DNA of 64,000 nucleotides from Nematopogon swammerdamellus (lineage: Eukaryota; Arthropoda; Insecta; Lepidoptera; Adelidae), in assembly GCA_946902875.1 (NCBI GenBank), contig OX336355.1:6965347-7029346 (forward strand). The letters are read 5' to 3'. The notes beneath the pieces are model-generated. The model was not told the origin of the DNA. It saw nothing but the letters and a program-made list of their open reading frames with translations, and searched no databases. The position numbers and the translations under genes were made by a program. Below are positions 1-11,000 of the stretch, in pieces. The stretch's first letter is position 1, and every line of letters starts with the position of its first letter.

Positions 1-1076
1 TCAAACAGTAGCACTTCGCTGGTTTTATCTTCATCCCTTTGGTCCATTCACAATAGTCATCTACCACCTTAAGAAGCGCCTGATTTTGTTTTGGATTGCG
101 GGTTAACAGCGTAATATCATCCGCAAATGCCAGGATGGCCGCCATATATGTGTCACCATATTTGAACCTGTATCCCCATTTGTTTTCTTTTACGACAAGC
201 GTATCAATTAGAATGTTGATAACAATGTTAAATGTGACAGGAGAGAGGCAGCAACCCTGGAAAAGTCCTATGCCGTAACGAATTTCCGGTATCTTCTCCG
301 TTTCGCCTTTTACTTGTATTACAAAGGAAAGTTTTTTGTAGTAGGAGGCTATTATATTACAGATCAGAGGTGGCACATTATACCACTCTAGCGCCTTTAA
401 TAGTAACTCATGGCGCACCGAACCGAAGGCGTTTTCAAAGTCTAACCACGTGGCAGTTAATTGTCTCTCATTCTTCCTTGCATCTCTAAGACATTCAGTC
501 AGCAAAGAATTATGTTCGAGGCACCCTGCAACTCTTCGGAGAAAACCTTTCTGGTACTTCTTCGGTAAGTAGTCGTTGGTACACATGTGTTTGAGTAGTC
601 TGGCCTGTATAATGGAGAAGAATATTTTCGAAATTGTGTTCGTAAGGGCTATAGGTCTAATATCCTTGGGATCAGTAACTTCTTTCTTTTTTGGTAGAAG
701 AACAAACACGGCTTTACCAAGACAGTCTGGCACTTCTCTGTTCGTCCAAATTCTTTTGTAGATGTTCAACATGTGTTTCCGCACTGATGGACATTTTTTG
801 TATATGATGTATGGTATGCCATCGGGTCCCGGGGTGGAACTATTTGGTTTCCTTTTTATGTGGTATTCCAGCTCTTCCATCGTCGGTGAATCAGCATCAA
901 ATGCTAGAGCAGGTTCTTTGGGTTTTGGAGCTGGTGGATCCCTGTAAGATATATCTGCCTCCGGAGTGGTATATGTGGATTTAAAGTAGTTGAACATCTC
1001 GTCCGTACTTAACCTAATTGTACCCTGCTGTTCCTTAAAAGCTTTTTTGGCGAAATAAAAGGGGTTCTTCTCGAAT
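1..1076 (-). mobile_element. Non-LTR retrotransposon reverse transcriptase, uninterrupted, runs off left edge
   Basis: The minus strand stays open for about 357 codons from a TAA at about 1079 to position 1. RT landmarks in order: a finger motif STPGPDGIPYI (GPDGI), then RPIALTNTISKIF, palm motif A TWLDFENAFGSVRHELL, LFQGCCLSPVTFN, and the catalytic AFADDITLL with the Asp pair. After that comes EWTKGMKIKPAKC. Motif A with WLD-NA-GSV-H and the FQGC-LSP loop are typical of elements that end in a restriction-like endonuclease (R2-like group, family knowledge); the clade is not certain. It lies in the intron after kinesin exon 14. The lack of stops suggests a fairly young copy. Confidence 0.8.
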
Positions 1077-1139
1077 TCTTAGAATATTGACGTTATCACG
1101 TAAAACTATCGTCCGTAAACCGACTTTACAGACAACCAA

Positions 1140-1395
1140 TTTTTTTTTTATGAAAACTAACACGATTGGCTTCATCACCACATGCGTGGCATCTGCCCAT
1201 AACACCTTGGTGAACTAGGTGCCATGTCAGTGCTTCCCTTCGGTTGTGATGGCTACACTGAACTGGACAGAAAACACGAAATATTTACATAGCCGTTTCA
1301 ACCGACCTTGCATTCAGTGCGGTGGTACCAAACCCGGGCGGCTTTAACCCCACCACCTAGTAAGGTAAGAAGGGAAAGGACATACAGTTTTGACT
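1140..1395 (-). mobile_element. SINE family A (shared body), 5' truncated
   Basis: A poly-T run at 1142 is the poly-A tail of a minus-strand insertion. The 3' tail motif (GGAAACTGACACGGTTGGC-like), CACCGGGTGAAC-like, CTACACTGAACTGGAC and CATAGCCGTTTC blocks are all present. It ends in GGTAAGAAGGG without a head. Confidence 0.85.
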
Positions 1396-1697
1396 ACAAT
1401 GAGTCTACAAAATTGGGGAGAAAATTATATTCTAGCTAGCGGCTAGGTAGGTAGCTGCTACACATCCGATCCTAAGGATCTCATGAACAATTTTCCCGAT
1501 CACATCACTAGAAAACTATACGCACCTTGATTTTTAAGATGGATGCACAGGGGGCGGGGTTTGCGACCCCAGAAACATATTTTTATCCACCGGGCCCAAA
1601 ATAGGCAAAACAAAATTTCTGCCTACTCAAAATCTTTCTCTGATCATTAGACTAGACAAAAGGTGAAGCAGTGAAGGGTTACATCAAAATCTCTCAC

Positions 1698-2009
1698 CTT
1701 CGTAGCCTCGTTCGCCTTATCGGCCTCCGCAAATGTGATATCGTGCGCCTCCGTTACTTTCCCCACGACGTTCCGACTGAGCGCGTCCACCTCGCCCCCG
1801 ACAGCCGCTATTTTCTCCTGGAACGCGTCGCTGTAGCTCCCCACCAGACTGTTGGCTTTGTCGCGCATCTCCTGCTGGCTCTTAGAGTCCTCGTCGATGC
1901 AGCGCATCTCCATGTCGGATAGGGAGATGAAATCGTTGAAGAACGTCTGGTTCCGAGTCATTACACGGTCTAACTCTTGCATGAGACGCTCCTTCGCGGC
2001 GGCCATTTC
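1698..2009 (-). CDS. Klp61F: Klp61F coding exon 14 (distal stalk; last exon in window)
   Basis: Acceptor TTTATTCAG|GAA, donor ACGAAG|GTGAGA. It encodes 104 codons from [17 protein letters not shown], through [18 protein letters not shown], to [14 protein letters not shown]. Phase 0 at the donor, so at least one more exon with the BimC tail must follow beyond the left edge. Confidence 0.88.
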
Positions 2010-5000
2010 CTGAATAAAAAAAAGGAAATTTATATTATCTCCTTATGATACTGCAAGCTGTCAAGACGACATTCAAAGGGGGGTATAAATGTTTTAAGTT
2101 GGCTTGCACGAATAGTATGCATTAAATACACCCGTATTTATATTATTGTCTTCACAGTAGAGTAGATCTTGTGGAGCTTTTCTCCCTAGTCTACTGAAAG
2201 TAATCTTGTCTTCCATTAATTCGCAAGCCAGTTCTTTGGGATGGCTTCGTATTCTCACTTTGTATTGAATTGTCGTAATCTTTATTTCTTGTTTTACAGT
2301 TGAAATGTTCAATTCACTGTGTAGTCTCACATTAGTTATGTACCAGGGCGCATCTATGATTATTTGTAGTGTTTTCGATTGAAACCTCTGCAGAATTTCT
2401 ATATTTGAGCTAGCTGCTGTGCCCCATAATTGCAAGCCATACGTCGGTATCGGCTTCAGTATACATTTGTACAGGAGAAGTTTGTTTTCCAATGACAGTG
2501 GAGATTTTATATTTATAAGCCAGTATATTTTCCGAAGATGCAACCCAAGTGTTTTCCGCTTGGTAAAGATGTGATTTCGCCATGTGAGGCGCCTGTCCAT
2601 GTACAGATCTAGAGATTTCGCTTCATTAGCTTGAGGGGTTTGTGTGTCATTTAGCAGCAGTGGAGGGTCTTGTCTAGTCGTATAGGTCACCTTCACGGGT
2701 TTGGTTTCATTTGATTTTATACGCTAATCCCTAAGCCAAGCTGAGATTTTATTGAGGCTATTCTACAGCTCGTGAGACGCTCGGTTTGGCACTCATCCAC
2801 GGCCAGAACTGATGTGTCGTCGGCAAAAGTTCCCGTAACAACTTCATCTTCGACCGGAAGGTCTGCGGTGTATAAGAAGAACAGCATAAATAGAAATATA
2901 GCAAATAGAAAAGTAAATAGTACAGAATTATGTTTTATATCCTGCTAAATTAATTATGTCGCTGTGAAGATTGAATTAATCTGTTAAAAAAAAATTGCCG
3001 TAGAATGGAGTTTTGTCTCAATTGGATATACTACAGTGTGCAGGTGCTTCACTGCAATGCAGCAAAAAATTGGCTCTTGCCAGAATGTGGCTTCTGAAAT
3101 GAGCCCTCACTTGCAACGCAAAGTGACCCAAGCAAGAAATCAAGAAAGCAAGAGTCAGCAGTAACCCAAGATCAAACATCAAACCTGCTGTTCGGTCATC
3201 AAGGCGAGAGCCAATGTGTTGGCGTGCTCTTGTCGGCGCGCCGCCTCGTCACGCGACGCCGCCTCCGCCTCCTGCTGCAGCCGGCTCCACGCCGCGTGCC
3301 ACGACGTGTGCTCGCGCTCCAGCTCCTGCAGCCGCGAGGTCGCCGCACCACGCTGAATGCAAACATACATTTCTTAGTTCAGTGGCCGTATTCTCTCAAC
3401 GTCGGTGACGCTGACTAGTTATGTCTCTGTCTAGTTCATATAATTAGACAGAGGCATAACTAGTCAGCGTCACCGACGTAGACGGTAGGACGTTAGAGAA
3501 TACGGCCACAGGTTCAGTTTATCCATTGATCCAGTCGGTGACAACTTGGTACACTTGGACAAGTCACTATATCATTTTGTATCTCTGCCCATTCTATTAG
3601 CACGACGAGAAAGATTTTTTTTTTATTTTTTTTTATTGACAACGCAACATATGGCGCCGAGTCACCCATAAGGTGTCTAACGACGCCCATGGACATTCGG
3701 TCGTATGCGAGGGTTGCGAATGCCATGCCGGCCTGACAGGTGCCCATTCACGCCCCTCTTGAAGGACCCGAGACTGTACTTGGGGGGAAATATATGGGCA
3801 GGGAGAGCGTTCCAGAGTTTACCAGTTCTGTGGAGGAAAGATCTGCAAAACCGATTGGGACGCATCCGCGGTAAGTGCAGCGTGTAGGGATGCAATCCCT
3901 GCACAGTGCGCGTGGTGCGGAGGTGGAAAGGGGATGGCGGGATCCAGTTAAACAGCTGCTCCGAGCACTCCCCATAGAATAAGCGATAGAACACACAAGC
4001 ATAAGCAATATTATTTGGTAGAGGGGTGCGTGCATCGAGGTTCACTGCCACTGCAAAGTTTTTAGATCTATTGTGTCTCTCCTGCCTTGCTTCTGTGACT
4101 TTTTAAGAGAACTTAATAAAAGCTACATTTTCTCCAAGCATACAGAGAGCCGAGCAGTTCAAATCTATAACCTCGCCTTCTTGTGCAGTTTGTAATGCTG
4201 CCCAGTTCTCCTTCATCTCTCGTTCTTCTCAGTCTAACGAAGTGTGTGGCCGGGTACTTCAACACAATAGGCTCACCGCATCTCTCCCCGTCCATGTCGT
4301 AAAAGGTGACTAAGGTATAAGAACAAGATGCCGTACTATAGGGCGACAGGTTAGCCACCTCTCAACTTGGCGCGGTCCTTCCACAGTCATGCAGTAGGTA
4401 TTGCAGTAGTATTTATTTTAAAGACTGACAGCTGACAGCTGGTGCGTGTATTCTGTTTTTTAATTTATGAGTGCACTTGTATTGTTTTTAAGTATTTTTG
4501 TTTGTTTGTTTTTTGTTTTGTTTTTTTTTTCTAATTTGTTTTTTAAAGAATTAACTGAGTGGGCGCTGACGGTGTCTTCAGATAATTTGTTGTGTTCAGA
4601 TAAATCGCGTTGTCCTAAGATTTTCTTAATTGTTGGTCGATGTTGTGCTGCGATGTAATTTGCCAGAGTTATCACAGCACAACACCGAATACTCTGCTTA
4701 CCCCGATGGTCGGGATACAGCGTGATGTATCGAACACTCACCCACTGCTCAGCGGTCAGCCTGATCTCGTCGACGGCTTGCCTCTCCCGCCGCCGGCCCT
4801 CCTCCAGGCACGCCGCGAGCCGCTCGCTCCACTCCCTCAGCCGGGCGGCGGCGTCCGCGCCGTGCGCGCTCATCCTCTCGCGCAGTCGAACCTCGTGCGC
4901 GCTTGTCTTCTGCGCGAGCTCCTCTTGCGTGTTCCCCATCGTTGATATCACCTGTAGAGTGGAATTAGGCTGTGTGTGATGTTTCTCTATATAAAATCGC

Positions 5001-8000
5001 AGGCAGCGCGGCACAGTAGGGCACAAGTCAAAGGTTACACCAGGCCTCACGCACTCTATGTACTTGCGCGCGCTAACTATCTACCGCCCAGCGGGCCGCC
5101 GGCGGTCTAATTCAGTGAAAATTCGTCAGCCGCGCGAAGCGTACCTAAACGCTGGCCCACGCAACTGCGCGCAGCTGCAAAGCAATAATCACTTTAAACT
5201 CGATCGTTTAGGTACATTTTCGCATGCAGCGATAGGCGACGTGAAACAGTAGGCTATTAAAGCCGAAGGTATGGAACTTTTTCTATGGAGTGATTTATCT
5301 GTTACAAAGTAACTATTAAGTAATCTGTGGTTACACCGATGTATACAAGATACACCGATTAGTAATGGGAAAGTGCAAAATTAGAGATTTTAACAAGCTT
5401 ACCTTAAAGTACATAAGAAGTACTTAAGGTGTGTCAGGAATCAATTGTACGACACAAAAAGGAAAACCTAGATCAGTGATAAGCTCCTACATGGAAAGAG
5501 CCGCATGCGTCTGTAGAGAGTGTGAAGTCGAGCACAGGACTAGTTCTGCTACAGGTTCTAGTTAACGCACACTAGCTGACGAAGGCTTGGCGCGATCATT
5601 TTGGGCCCGACCGGCCCTTCCGGAAGCCAAGAGGTTAAAAGAAGAAGTGAAAAAAAAAAGAATTAGGTTGATGTAAGAACATCAACCTAACAGCACATCC
5701 AACACGGAATTACTCCCAACGCGTCCAGAACCGAATCCTGCAATGTATTAGCAAAGCCCCATGGTTCTCTCGGAATGATGAGATCCACCAATACCTAGAA
5801 GTTCCAACTGTGAAGGAGGAAATCTAGAAGCGGTCAATAAAATACAAGATCCGCCTCCAGCAGCACGTAAATACGCTGGCGGTGGGACTACCGGCCGAGC
5901 AGCTGTAATCCTGCTGCACAATTTTTTTTTATTTTTTTATGTAATCCGGTATGGGTGGCTGAGTTGGAGGGGCCAAAGCGCATGCTCCGACCAGCCAATA
6001 TCACCTCCGAGAAGGTAGGTACCATACCGGCGACTTCCCTGGATTGCTGGCTATACCGGACTAGAGGAGAACACAGCCGAGGCTGCTATGCGGCCATCTT
6101 ACATCCAGTACGGTGGTACCAACCCAGTCGGCTATTATTTGAGCCTACCACCTTAATTAAAGTTGATGCTGTAGTTGATGGACAGCAGCTTCCAAAAGGA
6201 AAAGTTCAATTTTTTTTATGGAAACTGACACGGTTGGCTAAATCACCTACAACATCAGCGATGTCAGCCCATAACACCGGGTGAACTTGGTGCCACGTCA
6301 GTACTTCCCTTCGGTCGTGCCGGCTACACTGAACTGGACGGAAAACACAAATTATTTACATAGCCGTTTCGACCGACCTTTCATTCAGTGCGGTGGTACC
6401 AATCCGGGCGGGTTTAACCCTACCACCTAGTAATATAAGATGGGAGTCATATCCCTTAGCCGCCTTTTACGACATACACGGTAAGAGATGCAGTGGGGCT
6501 ATTCTTTTAAAGTACCGGCCCACACGGCAACGAATATGATAAAGGCTATAAAGCTGCTGACAAATTGAGCACGGAGAGGAGAAAAAAAAATGTAAGAACA
6601 TAGAAGAACAGTATATACAAATGACGGTAGCATAAATGATGTTAAACAGTACTGTAAGGTTACAGAGTTTGAGCGAGCGAGAGATGACTGACCTCAGCGA
6701 CGGCGGAGCCCATCTGCTGCACGAGAGTGCCCACTTGCTGCTTGCTCTCCTCCTGCCTCTTCAGGGAATCCGCCAGGTGTTTTTCTGTCAACCGACAAGG
6801 CCAGTGTCTTACGTCACGTCAACAAGCCATTAAGTAGTACATGTAAAGCTTTCGTGTGCGTCTTCGTGCATCACTCTCTCATTCTGAGTTCGATAAGTAA
6901 TAATAATAGTACACTTAATGCGTGGCAAGGGCGGGCTTATTGCCTTAGGCAATTTCCTCCAGTCAACCCGATGGACCTACATTTTTACATGGAATCCGAA
7001 CAATGGAGCATTAGGTGTAGGTATGCACGTAAACTTTTTCAAATCAGAAAAAAACTCATTGGTAGACGCCGGTTGGATTTGAACCACGGACCTCTCGCAA
7101 GAGAAGCTGACGCCGAGACTAGTCGGCCACGCGCCGCTTTTACATCTGCATAAATACAACTGCATCGTGAAATAAAAAGGATTGCTCCAATATTCAGATC
7201 TCATCTGTAGGTCCCTTACAGGTATTCCAAAGAGAATAGAAATTATTGCACACCAAATTACACATAGAGTTAGAACAATACATAGAGCACAAAGGAGGAC
7301 TTGTAGCGATTTGATCTAGTTATGTGTAGAGTTAAATTTGCCCGGATTAGTTTCAATGTACTGAAATTCTATTAACATAGTTCGTGTTTTCCATTTTTTT
7401 TTATGTGCACCGGTATGGGTGGCAGGGGCCAAAGCGCATGCTCCGACCAGCCAATATCACCTCCGAAAAGGTAGGTGCCATACCGGAGTCTTCCCTAGAT
7501 ACACAGTTAAGTATAGCCGGCACGACTAAAGGGACGTACTGGCATCATTTAGTTTCGACAGGAACAAGATGATATCACGGGTGTAGCAGGTGATCTCAAG
7601 TTTTATGATATGTTTGATTTATGAATGTTATAGAGTGAGAGAGAATGAAAGTGTTACCGAACGCCTGCGAGACTTGCGCGAGGTGCGCGGCGAGCAGGTC
7701 GGTGGCCGAGTGCAGGCGGCCGCGCAGCCGCGCGCGCTGCTCCCGCGCCGCCGCGCCGTACGCCACCGTCGCCGAGTAGTTCTCCTCCTCCAGCTTTCTG
7801 CAATGCCAACATTCAACAATGAAATCACAATGCCAACATTCAAGAATTAAATCACAATGCCAACATTCAAGAATGAAATCACAATGATGCCAACATTCAA
7901 GAATGAAATCACAATGTCAACATTCAAGAATGAAATCACAATAGATCACAGACTGGCATCAGACTGGCCTCTGATCTTCCGACAGAGAGCAACTACACTG

Positions 8001-11000
8001 ACAGACCAAAGTGCAATTGCATCCTTGCACTGGAGGATAGGATATACACAAGCGCTTAGAGCACCACACATACGAGGAGGGTCCATTGATAATGGATGAC
8101 TCGACTCACACGACCAACATCAGGCAGAAAATCTGCTCAGGGTCACATTACCACTCCAGATGGTGCGATCACAAAAGATAACTTTTCTACAATTATCATA
8201 TTGTGTCAAAGCTTGCTTGCTGCCAAGAGCTTTTATTAAATCGACCAGATATCCATCGACAGACAAACATCCGTTGGATCGTCCGTTCTCGGTTGGCCGA
8301 CATAGCACCGAGTACAAAGGACTGTTTATGGCGCAATGCCACAAAACTAGCCGGCCAACATGGTATTCGCAGCCCCTGTAAATATCCGAATGCCCGTGGG
8401 CGCCACCGGAATACACCTCTGCGTTAGTATTTAAAAAAAGTCCGCAGAATGGCTCCTCTCAATATCAACAACAAGAACAATTGTCCGTCCTCCCGTCTGT
8501 TTGTCTGCAATGGTCACATTCCGGAACAGCATTTATGAAGCCAACATCATCAGGGTATGTACAATAGTAAAGTAGGTATGTGAGTGGAAGACTCGGGAAG
8601 GGTCCCCTAGACGCAGACTCAAAGAGTCATGTGGGTAGTACCCGTAACCGACGAGCATGTATGAAGAACTTCGTGAGAGTGGAAGAGGCGACAGAGGCAT
8701 GTCAGGAACGTGACATGTGGAGATTTTTTGTCTCCGCCTCTACCCCATTGGGAAACAGGTGGGCCGTTTCGTATTTTATACTGACGCGGTTGGCTACATC
8801 GCCTACAACATCCGTGATGTCAGCTTATAACACCGGGTGAATTTGGTGCCACGTCAGTGCTTCCCTTCTGTCGTGCCGGCTACACTGAACTGGACGGAAA
8901 ACACAAACTATTTACATAGCCGTTTCGACCGACCTTTCATTCAGTGCGTTGGTACCAACCTGGGCGGGTTAAACCCTACTAGGTGGTAACCTAGTAATAT
9001 AAGAAGGGAGTCATATCCCTTAGTCGCCTTTTACGACATACACAGGGAGAGATGCAGTAGGGCCATTCTTTTAAAGTACCGGCCCCACATGGTACATCGT
9101 ATAGTATGCATATATAGTATAAGGATAGGGCACCTCCGCTTGGCGACGGTGCAGTGCAGATGTCCCGCGTCGCTGCCGGCCAGCTCGGCCGCCCGCTTCG
9201 CCTCCAGCGCCTCCTTGCTCAGCTGCGCCTCCGTCTCGCTCTGCTTGCTCACTATGTACCGCTGCTCCTCGTACAGGTTCGACATCTTCGACAGGTGCTG
9301 ACGGAGCAAACATTCTGACCGTTTTAAAGTTGTAATACGTTTAAAAGTAATTTTTTAACTTCAGTATTACAACTTCGTTAAACGCCCATCCTTCAGTATT
9401 ACAACTTTGCAATTTATCAATTAAGCTACCTACATAATAATTCTATACCTGCTCGCATCACAAAATAGAGCATTGCGTGGTGGGTATGCAAAGGGATAAA
9501 ATCCATGAAGCTCCCATACAAAGGTGACTTTTTTTATACAAAATTAAATAATACTAGGTTAGCTCCAATTGTAGCGGACTCGCTATTTTTTTATTATGGG
9601 TATCACAACATATTGCGTGCACCAGACTGATGCAGAGGTGTAGTCCGACGGCGCCCACGGGCATTCGGGTATTTACGGCGGCTGCGAATACCATGTCAGC
9701 CGGCTAGGCGCACTTTCACATGACTTTCACCTTCGCAGTGAGTTTTGGCCCTCCGGTGTGGTGTTCCGGCGCTACAATCGCGACCTTCATCGTGAGGTCG
9801 CGCGCCATAAGTATGCTGAGCCCGCGCCGGAGCTGTCTACAATTGCCGTCCTGCACATTCAGGATACTCAACCCGCGCCGCCGCCGACGACGCCCGCGCC
9901 GCTGCCGACGCCCGCGCCGCTGCCGGCGCCCGTGCCGCGGACGCAATCTGCGCCCACTCTACGTGCACCTGATCCACCGCGTCAGCGGACTAATATGACG
10001 CATACGGGTCTCTATTGGGACCCGTACAGACACAAGTGGAGAAAAAGTAATTTTAGTTCTTAGGTTAAGACATTTAATATGTATTTACAATATGGCCCTA
10101 GTTGGCTGAAATAAAGAGATAAATAAAAAAAAAAAAAAAATTATGGCTTGCTACTGTTTCGGTGTTTTCTTCAAGTTCACTATAGCCAGCAATCCAAATC
10201 CGGTATGGCACCTTCTTGGCGGTCATATTGGCTCATTAGAGCATGTGCTCTCGCCCCTCTGATTCAGCCATCCATACCCGATTATATTAAAACAAAATTA
10301 TCCCCTTACATTCTTTGTATATCCCAGCTCCTCCTTGGTCTGTCCCAAAGTCTGCTTGGTGCCCTCCAGCAGTTCCTCGGTCTGCCGGAGCCCCTCGACC
10401 TTCTCGTGCAGGTCCAGCTCGAGCCGCTCCGTCTCCTCTTTCATCGTCTTGATCTGCAGGATCTGCTCCTGGATCTCCTTCCTCTGGTTCGCGAGCTGCA
10501 TCTGCGTCTCCGTGTGTGTCGTGAGGGAGAGGTATACACCTGACAGCAGTACAGTTCTCCAGTTAGAAAGATGAGATTAAAGCAGTGGAATAAAAAATGT
10601 TGCACATGCACTGCCGAACTTGACAACGACTTACGATGGACAATAATAATGATTGAATTTGTGATAGTGTCAGTGTCGCGCGATAGTAATGTGTACGACG
10701 AACTCTGCACTACTATCGCGGCTTTAAAAGGTGAATTAAAAAGTATTAGTGTCTCGCGGTAGCAGTGTGTACAACGAACTCTGCACAAGAGATTTAGATA
10801 CTGTTTTACCCAATTCCACTCTATCTCTGGACAGTTGTAGCCTATTTTTTATGGAAACTGACATGGTTGGCTACATCACCTACAACATCCGTGATGTCAG
10901 CCCATAACACCGGGTGAACTTGGTGCCACGTCAGGTGCCATAATGCTATTCCAGATTTTAGTGCGGCGGTACCAACCCGGGCGGGTTGAACTCTACCACC

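Noticed and set aside
10298..10501. Kinesin exon 8 starting at MQLANQ
   Set aside because: An acceptor there would drop the conserved GVYL...E segment and break the phase with exon 7; the acceptor at 10540 fits both.
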